From positions 1-64,000 of the forward strand of contig PKCN01000199.1 of the NCBI GenBank assembly GCA_002862205.1: a stretch of 64,000 nucleotides of DNA, written 5' to 3'. Shown piece by piece: positions 44,830 to 54,034 of this stretch (the first letter of the stretch is position 1; each line of letters opens with the position of its first letter). The position numbers and the translations under genes are program-made. Source of the stretch: Planctomycetaceae bacterium. GTDB taxonomy: Bacteria; Planctomycetota; Planctomycetia; Pirellulales; Pirellulaceae. The notes under the pieces are model-generated. The model had not been told where the DNA came from and made no database searches. It saw only the letters and a list, made by a program, of their open reading frames with translations.

Positions 44830-45657
44830 ATGCGTTTATGGATTCCATGGATTTTGCTGTTCGTTCTTTGGGCGTCTCCCGGCACAGGTCAGGAAATTGT
44901 GGCTCATCGTGGCGCTTCGTTTGACGCACCCGAAAATACACTTGCTGCATTCAGACTTGCGTGGGAACAAGGCAGTGATGGGGTGGAGGGTGACTTTTAT
45001 TTGACCCGTGATCATCAGATTGTCTGCATTCACGATCGGAGCACATCACGGACGACAGGTGTTGGCAAAACCGTTGAGGATTCGACTCTGGCGGAGCTTC
45101 GCGAATTGGAGTACGGCAGTTGGAAAGACAGGAAATGGGAAGGTGAAAAAATACCAACCTTCGGAGAGGTATACAGGTCTGTTCCTGAGGGCGGGCTGTT
45201 TGTGATCGAGTTGAAATCCAAAGCGAAGATTGTTCCCTTTCTTGCTTCGCAGCTGAAAGTTCTGGATCGAGGTAAAATCAGACTTTTGATTATCAGTTTC
45301 GATGCGGCGACCGTGGCTGCCTGCCGCCAACAAATTCCCAATGTGCGCGCTCACTGGCTGACCAGTTTCAGTAAGGCCAAGAACGCCCAGAACTTAAAGC
45401 CCTCTGCTGCTGACATCGCCCGTATTGTGAAAGAAACCGGAGCCGCTGGTGTGGGCATGAAAGGGAACCGCGATGTCATCGATGAGCAGTTCATCAAAGA
45501 ACTCAATGACAAGGGTTGCAAAGAATTTCACGTCTGGACGATCGACAAACCAGAGGATGCCGCTTATTTCAAAAAGCTTGGTGCCTACGGAATCACAACC
45601 AACAGGCCTGCCCTGATTGGCAAGGTCCGTGATTCAGAAAAAACGGGATCACAATGA
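44830..45657 (+). CDS. Exported glycerophosphodiester phosphodiesterase
   Basis: The 275-residue product has a signal peptide (MRLWIPWILLFVLWASPGTG) and a GDPD TIM barrel: EIVAHRGASFDAPENTLAAF (catalytic His near 26 and the conserved PENT), GVEGDFYLTRDHQIVCIHD (Glu, Asp and the second catalytic His), FVIELKSKAK and FHVWTIDKPEDA with GITTNRP at the end. It hydrolyses glycerophosphodiesters to glycerol-3-phosphate plus alcohol, in the periplasm. The frame is open to a TTG at 44821; the ATG at 44830 is preferred. It is a single-gene unit with no neighbour in the same pathway. Confidence 0.93.
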   Translation: MRLWIPWILLFVLWASPGTGQEIVAHRGASFDAPENTLAAFRLAWEQGSDGVEGDFYLTRDHQIVCIHDRSTSRTTGVGKTVEDSTLAELRELEYGSWKDRKWEGEKIPTFGEVYRSVPEGGLFVIELKSKAKIVPFLASQLKVLDRGKIRLLIISFDAATVAACRQQIPNVRAHWLTSFSKAKNAQNLKPSAADIARIVKETGAAGVGMKGNRDVIDEQFIKELNDKGCKEFHVWTIDKPEDAAYFKKLGAYGITTNRPALIGKVRDSEKTGSQ

Positions 45658-45705
45658 AGGTGATGATTTGCAGGTGCTGATCGTCGCCTTTTTCAAATGC
45701 GAGTC

Positions 45706-46908
45706 TCATGGATTCGCATTGGCACCGACAATGGATGCAATTTCACCAGCAAGGCGGTTCACACTGCCTTTGCCATCAGGGTGCAGGCGATTGCTTAGAA
45801 AAATAAAAACACGATCGCTGTCAGGATCAATCCACATCACAGTTCCCGTGAATCCACCGTGACCAAAAGCGGAATCAGAAAGTTGGTCGCCGCGATTGCT
45901 TGAGTAGGGTGAACGGTGGTCCCAGCCATAGGTCCTTGTGCCAATGGTTTGGGAGGCGCGATGCACATCGCGGGGGCGAGTCATCATTTTGAATGTTGAT
46001 TTGGGGAATGGAATGGATTCCTCGTTTCCCGCAATGCTCAACATCTGTTGACCATATCGCGTCAGGTCATCAGCGGTTGAAAAAAGGCCAGCGTGTCCTG
46101 CGACTCCCTGTAGCAAGTGGGCACGTGGGTCGTGGACTTCACCCTTGATCCACTGGCCGTCGCGTTGTTCCGTCGGGGCGGTTCGTTTCTTCAGATCTGC
46201 CGATGGGTTGAAGGTCGTTTCCGACATTCCCAATGGGGTGAAAATGTGCTGTTGAGCATATTGGTCCAATGGTTGTTTACTGACACGCTCAACGACTTTG
46301 CCCAGAACAATGAAACCGACATCGGTGTAGGCAAATTTTTCTCTCGGAACTGCGATGGGTTTCAGTTCACAGATGTTTTTCCATGAGTTCTGGATCCCGT
46401 CACGGTAGTCCCTCAGCGAATTGTCGGGGATCAGCCCACCCACATGCAGCAGCAGGTCCCCAATTGTGATCTCATCTTTGCCGTGTTTTCCAAACTCGGG
46501 CAGAACATCGGAGACCTTCTGCTCAGGGGAGAGCAATCCCTCAGCAATCAGTTTCATCACCGATGTGGCGGTAGCGACTGGCTTGGTTAGAGACGCGAGG
46601 TCGAAAACGGTGTCCACCGTCATCGGCTCGGTGGTTGGTTTTACCTGTCGTTGCCCGAAAGCACGACGGTAAAGTACACGGTTCCGGTCCGCAATCACCA
46701 CCACGGCACCCGGCATTTTTCCGTCTTTGATGCCCTGCTTGACAATTGACTCAATCGCTTCGAAGTCTGTCGGCTCAGAACTCGCCCCTGGATTGTCCGG
46801 TCGCTCGGGGGTTGCGGCGAGGGATGATGCAAGGAGGCAACCTTGCAAAAGAAATGCGAACAAGAGAATCCGTAAGGGCTGGGTGTGATTCGAAACAAAG
46901 CTTGGCAT
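45706..46908 (-). CDS. Exported beta-lactamase-family serine hydrolase
   Basis: The 400-residue product has a signal peptide (RILLFAFLLQGCLLASSLAA) and a class C beta-lactamase/DD-peptidase-like domain. FDLASLTKPVATATS holds the S-x-x-K motif, KFAYTDVGFIVLG occupies the Y-x-N position (Tyr present, Asp in place of Asn) and GHGGFTGTVMWID replaces the K-T-G motif. This pattern is common in esterases and peptidases of the family rather than true beta-lactamases. The start at 46908 is supported by a strong GGGAGGGAT ribosome-binding site; the open frame continues to 46965. The substrate is unknown. Confidence 0.88.
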   Translation of the reverse strand: MPSFVSNHTQPLRILLFAFLLQGCLLASSLAATPERPDNPGASSEPTDFEAIESIVKQGIKDGKMPGAVVVIADRNRVLYRRAFGQRQVKPTTEPMTVDTVFDLASLTKPVATATSVMKLIAEGLLSPEQKVSDVLPEFGKHGKDEITIGDLLLHVGGLIPDNSLRDYRDGIQNSWKNICELKPIAVPREKFAYTDVGFIVLGKVVERVSKQPLDQYAQQHIFTPLGMSETTFNPSADLKKRTAPTEQRDGQWIKGEVHDPRAHLLQGVAGHAGLFSTADDLTRYGQQMLSIAGNEESIPFPKSTFKMMTRPRDVHRASQTIGTRTYGWDHRSPYSSNRGDQLSDSAFGHGGFTGTVMWIDPDSDRVFIFLSNRLHPDGKGSVNRLAGEIASIVGANANP

Positions 46909-47054
46909 GGTGGATCCCTCCCAGTGAATTGGGTACCCGGGCAAGAGCTTGAATGAGAGCTGCATGGAAATTCAGTGATCGCCAGACCCCCAAGATAGAG
47001 GATCAATCGGAGTGATGTGAGGTTGCGAGTCTGGCTTGATCGTATTTCCGTGAT

Positions 47055-47960
47055 TCAGGTCTCTTTGGTTGGGAAAACACGATAGGGGCACCATTGCCCT
47101 TGCTTGAGACGAACGATCGCGCGCAGTTGCCCGTTCTGGGTCATTGCAGCAGCTTCTGTGATGTCTTGATCTTTGCCCGCATCTGTTTCGCTGAAATCCA
47201 GTTCATTCGGGCACAATCCATGCCCCAAACGGGTTGCATCCTCGTTGGTAACTTGCACGCGAGGAAGGTGCCCTACTGCCAGAGATACTGGCAACAAATG
47301 TGGCTCAAGTTCATCCTTTCTGAGCGTCTCGATGGAAACCGAATTTTGCAACAGAAAGGGGCCGACTCCAATTCTTGAAAGGAACGACATGACAGCTGTG
47401 GATCCTGCGTTGACAGCTAAGTCGATTCCCAGTGTGCGAATGTAGGTGCCCGAACCACAAATGATGTTGAGATCGACTTCTGGAGAGTCATATCGCGTGA
47501 TCTCCAGAACATCGATTTGAACTTTTCTCGAAGGCATCTCAAATTCTTCACCTGCACGAATGCGACGATAGGCGCGCTGCCCGTCGACCCATATGGCTGA
47601 GTGGGCTGGGGGAACCTGCTCGATCTCACCGGTCAAGGTTTGGGCCGCATTTTCAAGTTGATCGCGTGTGGGAACCGGTAGATCCGGGAAGTCAGTGATC
47701 TCCCCCTCCAAGTCTCCTGAAATGCTCGACGAGCCGATGCGAAATGTTGCTTGATAATGCTTGGGTTGCTGTTGCACATAAGGTACAAGACGTACAGCAG
47801 GGCCAACACCCAAAACGAGCACACCCTCTGCCAGCGGGTCGAGTGTGCCTGCGTGCCCCACCTTGGTCTTGCGAGGAAGACGACGCTGAACAACATTGAC
47901 GACATCTCGCGAGGTCATTCCAGGGGGTTTGTTGCAGCAGAGAAATCCAAAGGGCGTCAC
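47055..47960 (-). CDS. truB: tRNA pseudouridine-55 synthase TruB
   Basis: The 301-residue product begins MTPFGFLCCNKPPGMTSRDV and has VGHAGTLDPLAEGVLVLGVG, with the catalytic Asp41. It continues KHYQATFRIGSSSISGD, PPAHSAIWVDGQRAYRRIRAGEE and CGSGTYIRTLGIDLA, all typical of TruB, and has the usual length. It makes pseudouridine at position 55 of the T loop of tRNAs. Bacterial truB often lies near infB, rbfA or rpsO; none is present here. It is divergent from the NUDIX gene at 48214. Confidence 0.97.
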   Translation of the reverse strand: MTPFGFLCCNKPPGMTSRDVVNVVQRRLPRKTKVGHAGTLDPLAEGVLVLGVGPAVRLVPYVQQQPKHYQATFRIGSSSISGDLEGEITDFPDLPVPTRDQLENAAQTLTGEIEQVPPAHSAIWVDGQRAYRRIRAGEEFEMPSRKVQIDVLEITRYDSPEVDLNIICGSGTYIRTLGIDLAVNAGSTAVMSFLSRIGVGPFLLQNSVSIETLRKDELEPHLLPVSLAVGHLPRVQVTNEDATRLGHGLCPNELDFSETDAGKDQDITEAAAMTQNGQLRAIVRLKQGQWCPYRVFPTKET

Positions 47961-48213
47961 GGTCAGATCAATTCAAGGTGGAATGGCAAAATGGGCATGT
48001 CGGGGGTGCTGTTGTCGGCACAGCATTTTCGATAGCTTTACATGGGAACGACAGAGATACAATCATGGATATAATCATGGTGTGTTTCGCTGCCGGCTAC
48101 TGATACGCAAGGAAACGTTTCGAAGCGGCGTTGACGTAGCAGCAACGGCGGTTGAATCTGACCTTGATTTTTCCTTCACCATGCCGTGAATCAACATTTG
48201 GAAGCGAGCGGAA

Positions 48214-48744
48214 TTGATGGCAAATAATGAACGACTCGTTTTGGAAGGTGAGCGGTTCAACGTTTACCAGATGGAGTTGAATGGCAGTGATGGCAGGATT
48301 TATCATCGTGAAGTGATTCGTCATCCTGGCGCAGTGGTTCTGTTGCCTTTGGTCGATCCCGATACCGTGGTGCTGATTCGAAATCACCGTGTAACCGTGG
48401 GTGAGACCTTGCTGGAATTGCCTGCTGGAACCCGTGAACCTGATGAGTCACCCGAGCAGACCGCGGCCCGTGAGTTGATCGAAGAGACAGGATATCGTGC
48501 GGGAACCTTGCATTCACGAGGCGAGTTCTATTCTGCACCGGGAATTTGTGATGAATTGATGCACCTTTTCGTGGCCACTGATCTGACGGCCGGGCAACAT
48601 GCCCGGGAGGCCGTCGAGCAGATTGAGAACCAGCTGGTTCACCGAGATGAAGTTCGTGAACTGATCGCTGATGGTGCGATTCGAGATGCGAAAACACTGG
48701 TGGGTTTGTATGGCTTTCTGTTCGCAGATCGATTGAGTGATTAA
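48214..48744 (+). CDS. NUDIX hydrolase (ADP-ribose pyrophosphatase-like)
   Basis: The 176-residue product has the full NUDIX box in GTREPDESPEQTAARELIEE followed by TGY, preceded by VVLLPLVDPDTVVLIRNHRV and ELPAGT, as in ADP-ribose/GDP-mannose pyrophosphatases of the NudF type. It should hydrolyse nucleoside diphosphate sugars with a divalent metal ion in the cytoplasm. It has no secretion signal and sits 60 bp upstream of the aquaporin gene on the same strand, so they may be cotranscribed. The specific substrate cannot be read from sequence. Confidence 0.92.
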   Translation: MMANNERLVLEGERFNVYQMELNGSDGRIYHREVIRHPGAVVLLPLVDPDTVVLIRNHRVTVGETLLELPAGTREPDESPEQTAARELIEETGYRAGTLHSRGEFYSAPGICDELMHLFVATDLTAGQHAREAVEQIENQLVHRDEVRELIADGAIRDAKTLVGLYGFLFADRLSD

Positions 48745-48803
48745 AACTAGTATCGCTGTGGCCCTTTTTTCTGTTTTCTGATCTTTGTTCGACCCGAATC
48801 ACG

Positions 48804-49490
48804 ATGAATGAATCACTTACCCGCCGCTGTATTGCTGAGTTCTTGAGCACATTCTGCCTTGTGTTGTTGGGGTGTGGAGCAATGGCCGTGGATTCGCGGA
48901 CTCAGGCCTTGACTAATGTTGGCGTGGCGATTGCGTGGGGGCTTGTCGTGATGGTGATGATTTACGCCGTCGGCGGTATCAGTGGTGCGCACATGAATCC
49001 AGCGGTGACCATTGGGTTTACCACTCTGGGACGCTTGCCTTTGAAAGATGCTTTGGCCTATATACCCGCTCAGTGTTTGGGAGCTCTGGCCGGGGCCTTG
49101 GCGATTCGGGCGGTGCTGGGAGTTGATCAATCCATGTTGGGCAGCACGAATGTTCAGTTGGACCTGGGGCTGACAGCTGGGCTTGTGATTGAATTTGGTT
49201 TGACCTTCATTTTGATGTTTGTGGTGATTGGAGTTTCCACCGGGGCCAAAGAAGAAACGATCACGGCTGCACTGGCTGTCGGCTCGACCATCGCCCTGGC
49301 AGCCATGGTTGCGGGACCATTGACAAAAGCATCCATGAATCCGGCTCGTAGTCTGGGGCCAGCAGTGATTGCTGGAGACATTAGCGAATTGTGGCTTTAC
49401 TGCGTTGGGCCGATTGCCGGGGCCATTGCTGGTGGTATCACGGCACAGGTGTTGCATGCAGGGCGAAACCAGACGATTGACGATACCTGA
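48804..49490 (+). CDS. MIP-family aquaporin
   Basis: The 228-residue product has six predicted membrane helices and two half-helices carrying NPA motifs: GAHMNPAVT (residues 65-67) and KASMNPARSLGP (about 179-181). Ser rather than Asp follows the second NPA-Arg, as in water-specific AqpZ-type channels rather than glycerol facilitators. The start MNESLTRRCIAEFLSTFCLV is typical for the family. It forms a tetrameric inner-membrane pore. The gene is convergent with rlmKL (49524), only 33 bp away. Confidence 0.95.
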   Translation: MNESLTRRCIAEFLSTFCLVLLGCGAMAVDSRTQALTNVGVAIAWGLVVMVMIYAVGGISGAHMNPAVTIGFTTLGRLPLKDALAYIPAQCLGALAGALAIRAVLGVDQSMLGSTNVQLDLGLTAGLVIEFGLTFILMFVVIGVSTGAKEETITAALAVGSTIALAAMVAGPLTKASMNPARSLGPAVIAGDISELWLYCVGPIAGAIAGGITAQVLHAGRNQTIDDT

Positions 49491-49523
49491 TTCGCCCGTT
49501 TCTTTGCCAATCGACCGTTGCCC

Positions 49524-51872
49524 TCATTTGACCAGTCGCCAGCAGCGATGGATTCTGCGGTTTCGGTAATCTTCGGGAACGGTTTGCTTGGAAATCTCGT
49601 GGATTTCCTTCAATGGCAACGCCGTTTCATCAAATTTGAAACGGCGAAAATTCGTCGAGAAGTAGATCACTCCATCAGGTTTCACGAGTGGGAGTAGCTC
49701 CGCGATCAGCGGGATCGCGTCCTTCTGAACATTCCAGTCGTTTTCTGTTCGCTTGCTATTGGAAAAGGTAGGTGGATCCAGCACGACGAGGTCGTAAGTT
49801 TCCACTTTCGGCTGTTCGCGGATGAATTGCCCGACATCGTTGGCCACAAACCGGTGTTGGTTGCCCTTGAAACCATTGAGCCGCATGTTTTCCCATGCCC
49901 AGTCGAGGTACGCCTTGGACAGGTCAACGGTGGTGGTTTCTTGGGCACCGCCGGCAGCCGCATAGACACTGAAGGAACCGGTGTAGGCAAACAGATTCAA
50001 AAAGTTGGTGCCGCTTGCGATGTCCTTGACCATTTGCCGGGTCACCCGATGATCCAGGAATAATCCCGTGTCCACGTAGTCCTGAAGGTTGACCAGGAAC
50101 TTGAGACCTCCCTCATGGACTTCAATCCGTGCGTTTGTCTCGGCAATTTTTTGGTGTTGTGTCTTGCCTCGTTGGCGCAAACGACTTTTGAAGTGCACGT
50201 GTGAGGGTGGGACTTCTAGAGTCGCCCCCGCCGTTTGAACCATCAGGTCCAGCCAGTTGGCGTGTTGGGCAGGATCGCGGTCATGCGGCCGTTCGTATTC
50301 AGTGATGTGAAGCTGATCTTCATATCGATCAACGATGAGGGGGATTTCGGGTACGTCACGTTCGTAAAGACGAAAACAGGTGATCCCGCGTTTCGTTGGC
50401 CATCGACGTAAATGTTTCACACGCTTTTTCAGGCGTGCCGCAAACAACTCCGCTTGCACATAGGCTTTGTCTCCCAGATGCCCAAATGCAGCATCACCTG
50501 CAGCGTGAATGTAGGGTTTGGGAGCGGGCGTGCTGTTGTCAGGACTTGTCTGGGGAGCCGCCTCTTGGCTTGTGTTTTCTGCTGATGGAGCTTCATCGAC
50601 ACGTTCGCTCTCTTCGACTGCCGTTTCTGTTGTCGCATTGTCGGTTGGCCAAATGTTGGCACCATTGGCAGGCAGTTTTGATGCCGGCTTCGCTGTCGTT
50701 TCTGCTGGCTGACTTTTCTGCTCGGGACCTTTGCCAACGACTGGCTTGGGACCATGGTATTGGAAATAGGTGCACTCAATTCGACCGTTGTACAGCTTTC
50801 GCCGGCGATCCGCTTGCCGGCCCATGGTGTGTTCAAATTCAGGAAAGGCAGTGAGAAAATAATGCGACCAAGTGGGTAACTTTCGCAGTACATTGGGGAT
50901 GGTTTGATATAAAAACTCCAAATCATAATCCCGACCAACACGCTGTCCGTAAGGTGGATTTGTGATCAGGCACCCGAAACGTCGCTTGCTGGTAACCGAT
51001 TCCATCGGTGTGGCTTGAAAGTGAATGTCGGAGGCGACGCCAGCCCGCTCGGCATTTTCGCGAGCAGCTCGCAGCACCCTTGAGTCGATGTCGCTGCCCT
51101 GAAGTTTTTCTTCCAGTGGATCGAGGATCGCAGCATCGGCAGTCTCTCGCGCGGCTTGCCATGTTTCCGTGGGAAAGTCTGTCCATTCTTCACAGGCGAA
51201 GTCGCGGTTCAGGCCGGGGGCCATGTTGCGGCCGATTCGTGCTGCTTCGATGGGAATGGTGCCGCTTCCACAAAAAGGATCCAGTAAAGGACGCCCACTG
51301 CGCCAGTAGCTCAGTAGCACCATTGCAGCAGCCAGTGTTTCTTTTAGTGGAGCTTTGGAAATATGGGTGCGATAGCCACGACGGTGCAAGCTGCGCCCGG
51401 TCGTGTCGAGGGTTAACGTAGCAACGTCTTTTAAAATCGCGATGTCGACTTTGTATTCAGCACCTGTTTCTGGCAACTCATTGGTCTGATGATCTCGACG
51501 CAAAGCGTCAACCATGGCCCGCTTTACCGCTCGCTGACACGCAGGCACGCTTGTCAGTGTTGACTTGATTGATCGACCGGTGACGGGAAAAGCAGCATCG
51601 CTGGGAAGCAGTTCCCCCCATGTGATCTGTTTGGTTGTTTCAAATAATGCATCAAAATCTGCCGCTGGGAACTCAGACACACGAATCAGAATCCGGTCGG
51701 CTGTGCGAAGCCAAAGGTTGGCTTGGCAAATGGTCGCTACGTCCCCCTTGAAGTGGATGCGTCCCGACTCGCCAATTGTCGAAGCAATCCCCATCTCCTC
51801 AAGCTCCCGACGTACCACGGCTTCAAGGCCGAAGGCGCAGGCCGCGATCAAATCAAACGTCTGGTTTTTCAA
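49524..51872 (-). CDS. rlmL: Bifunctional 23S rRNA methyltransferase RlmKL
   Basis: From a TTG at 51872 the product has 782 residues: NQTFDLIAACAFGLEAVVRR (THUMP-proximal start), THUMP region, then DPFCGSGTIPIEAA and CLITNPPYGQRVGRD (RlmL catalytic N-P-P-Y, makes m2G2445) and, after a linker, NLFAYTGSFSVYAAAGGA and LVVLDPPTFSNSKRTENDW (RlmK catalytic site, makes m7G2069). Between the two enzymes lies a low-complexity linker of about 90 residues rich in Ala, Glu, Pro, Ser and Thr, which most homologues lack. An upstream GTG at 51992 is in frame and would add 40 untypical residues; the TTG is closer to the family start. It is convergent with the aquaporin gene. Confidence 0.94.
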   Translation of the reverse strand: MKNQTFDLIAACAFGLEAVVRRELEEMGIASTIGESGRIHFKGDVATICQANLWLRTADRILIRVSEFPAADFDALFETTKQITWGELLPSDAAFPVTGRSIKSTLTSVPACQRAVKRAMVDALRRDHQTNELPETGAEYKVDIAILKDVATLTLDTTGRSLHRRGYRTHISKAPLKETLAAAMVLLSYWRSGRPLLDPFCGSGTIPIEAARIGRNMAPGLNRDFACEEWTDFPTETWQAARETADAAILDPLEEKLQGSDIDSRVLRAARENAERAGVASDIHFQATPMESVTSKRRFGCLITNPPYGQRVGRDYDLEFLYQTIPNVLRKLPTWSHYFLTAFPEFEHTMGRQADRRRKLYNGRIECTYFQYHGPKPVVGKGPEQKSQPAETTAKPASKLPANGANIWPTDNATTETAVEESERVDEAPSAENTSQEAAPQTSPDNSTPAPKPYIHAAGDAAFGHLGDKAYVQAELFAARLKKRVKHLRRWPTKRGITCFRLYERDVPEIPLIVDRYEDQLHITEYERPHDRDPAQHANWLDLMVQTAGATLEVPPSHVHFKSRLRQRGKTQHQKIAETNARIEVHEGGLKFLVNLQDYVDTGLFLDHRVTRQMVKDIASGTNFLNLFAYTGSFSVYAAAGGAQETTTVDLSKAYLDWAWENMRLNGFKGNQHRFVANDVGQFIREQPKVETYDLVVLDPPTFSNSKRTENDWNVQKDAIPLIAELLPLVKPDGVIYFSTNFRRFKFDETALPLKEIHEISKQTVPEDYRNRRIHRCWRLVK

Positions 51873-52622
51873 CGGATTGCCTGCCCTGCACAAGGTGGAA
51901 GCGTCACCAACGACAGGTGACTTGGGTGGATCATTTGATTCAGCCGGATTTCGACTGCAATGGATTTGATGTTTGGACCAGCTCGCGAGCACAGCATCAC
52001 AGCGTCACGGCATCACAGCGTCACTGCATCACAGCGTCAGCTTCTGTCATCAACCCCAGTCGCATGACAATCCAAACGTCAAGCCTAGTCGATCTTGCTC
52101 GTTTTCGAGAGGGGATGGAACCGCTGCCGGAGTTGATGATGTAGACAGGCAATTTGATCTCTCAGGCTCCCAGTGCAGCCTGCGCCACACGGTAAGCCTT
52201 GTGTGAGCGGAATATGGGAACGGTAAATCGGGTTGAATTTTTTGGCCGTACTTTGGCGGGAATCCAAGCTTGGGGTCGATAGTTCCACCGCTTCTGTCTC
52301 TCCATGTCTGGCGACATAGGACCAGAAATGACAGCTTTCAGGACTCGCTTGCTCAGGCTTCGGCACACCGATGAGAATGTCACCCACCTTCAATGCTCTT
52401 GTGCGTTGACTCTCTTGTCCAAAACACAGTCGAGTCGACCACCGGTGTGTTCCTCTTCTCTTCCGAGATGAAGCGGAGTCGACCTGTGACTCATTTTTGC
52501 CGATGCATTCTTCCGTGCTTTGAACCGTTCTGCACGAGGAACTCTTTCAATGAACTCTGTGGATCACGCGAGAGGTGATTGGATTTTTCTGGTCACCGGC
52601 TGGTCCATGATGCAGTCGCGAA
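51873..52622. other. Intergenic region with tandem repeat and doubtful ORFs
   Basis: About 750 bp lie between the rlmKL start and the membrane-protein stop, on the same strand. It holds the repeat at 51994-52041. Short leftward frames (52085-52393 and 52162-52383) overlap each other and match nothing I recognise. A rightward frame at 52393-52578 is no better. I see no RNA gene. Confidence 0.5.
51994..52041. repeat. Tandem array, 16-bp unit, 3 copies
   Basis: Three copies of GCATCACAGCGTCACG with last-base variants lie just upstream of the possible rlmKL starts. Confidence 0.88.
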
Positions 52623-53924
52623 TTAGCCGAATTCCAACGCCCGTTCCGCATTGTCACGTTCAACCACATCAGTGGTCAGCGTGATTCCCAGTTTCCCAGC
52701 GAGTATTTGCAATGTTTCTGTGTTGTAACGTCGGCTGAACGTCAGGCATTCCTGCTTGTCATTGTTTGTGAATTCCACGGAATGCATGATCCAGCCCAGG
52801 TGGATTTCCAAGCTGGTGTCGGGTTCAAGGAGATGTTCTCTTTGGGGCAGCCACCAACGTGATTCCTGCAGAACCCATCCTGCAGATTGATCGTCACGGC
52901 GTTTCAGCCGGAGTCGACTTTTCGCGGGGAATTCTGCCAGTTCACTGCGGTTGAACACAACCAGTTCTACGCCTCGCGGTTTTGCGTGAGGTGGCCATAG
53001 CCGAGCAAGCACCGGGTCAAGAATCATGGTGCGATAGAACAATGTACGCCGATAGATCCAACGAAATATGATCAGTGCAGCGATAAAGAATGCCAGATTG
53101 ATCAAGGTTGCCAATGTCGGGCTGAATGCGTAAATCGCCATCAGACCAAGGCATAGAGTTTTGTTGCACAGTTCAAAGACGGCGTCCATGAAAGGAATGG
53201 GCGTCAGCCATGCCAGGAATTCAAAGAAGAATTTTACACTGTTGATGATCAGGATATTGATGACCATCGCGATCGCCAGAAACGTGTCAAAACTTAGGCT
53301 GAGGACACCCATCTGTACCATAGCAACAGGCGCGTCGCCGGGGGCCTCCATGGCGGCAGTGATTTTAATCACCAGCAGCATGATGATCACCGCGTATGCT
53401 TCCAGTCGATCCACGGCTTGAGCAAACGGTTTGCTGACTTTGGTGAAGCGAGGAATGCTACTTAGGATCGTCAGTAACAGAAAGCTGATGAAAATGGTTT
53501 CACTTCGGAGGGCTCCGTTAGCCCCAAGCATCGGGCTGCTACTTGCCCATTCGGGCCCCCATAGCGAAATTGCCGAAAGGCATGTCACGCCGAAAAAGGG
53601 TGACAGGGCGAGAGGCGTCAAAGGACCCAGTAATTCAGTGAGACCGCTTGCTTGAATCCAGCCCGTCGTGGTTGCAATGGCTTCAGCATCAACGCCCTTG
53701 GTATCAAGTGGGCCGACCAGATTCTCAAGCAGGGCTTGGGGGTCTGCTTCCTGTGTTTTTTCTGTTGGGATGGACGACCCGTCAGCACTCGGGGCCTGAG
53801 CTGAACTTTTTGCTTCGCCAATTTTTCCGCGCGTTGTTTCGTTGTCCTGCGCATAGCCATCACTCTGGTATGACGGAGGTGAAATGACCAGAAGAAAAAT
53901 CAGCAGGCACAGGAGTCGATTCAT
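52623..53924 (-). CDS. Membrane protein of unknown function
   Basis: From the ATG at 53924 the product has about 433 residues. It has a signal peptide (MNRLLCLLIFLLVISPPSYQ), a disordered Ser/Thr/Glu-rich stretch of about 60 residues and then about five hydrophobic membrane segments between about residues 110 and 300 (for example SETIFISFLLLTILSSIP, ILIINSVKFFFEFLAW, LINLAFFIAALIIFRWIYRR). The C-terminal 130 residues are soluble. No family was recognised; the organisation suggests a planctomycete-specific membrane protein. It lies 110 bp downstream of the SGNH hydrolase on the same strand, so the two may form an operon. The frame extends to 53990, outside the signal peptide. Confidence 0.75.
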   Translation of the reverse strand: MNRLLCLLIFLLVISPPSYQSDGYAQDNETTRGKIGEAKSSAQAPSADGSSIPTEKTQEADPQALLENLVGPLDTKGVDAEAIATTTGWIQASGLTELLGPLTPLALSPFFGVTCLSAISLWGPEWASSSPMLGANGALRSETIFISFLLLTILSSIPRFTKVSKPFAQAVDRLEAYAVIIMLLVIKITAAMEAPGDAPVAMVQMGVLSLSFDTFLAIAMVINILIINSVKFFFEFLAWLTPIPFMDAVFELCNKTLCLGLMAIYAFSPTLATLINLAFFIAALIIFRWIYRRTLFYRTMILDPVLARLWPPHAKPRGVELVVFNRSELAEFPAKSRLRLKRRDDQSAGWVLQESRWWLPQREHLLEPDTSLEIHLGWIMHSVEFTNNDKQECLTFSRRYNTETLQILAGKLGITLTTDVVERDNAERALEFG

Positions 53925-54034
53925 TTTTTTGATGCCAGAAAAATGTTCGTTGGCGACGACGAAAGAAGCCGGGAATGGTACGGGATTCAATGTGAATGGG
54001 ATGGGGATGAGTGTAGAACATTTGTCGGGTGTTA

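Noticed and set aside
52085-52393. Leftward ORF with a phrase resembling the phosphoglycerate mutase RHGE motif
   Set aside because: Only four residues match, the following histidine-phosphatase motifs are absent, and an overlapping frame (52162-52383) is equally open. I do not call a gene here.
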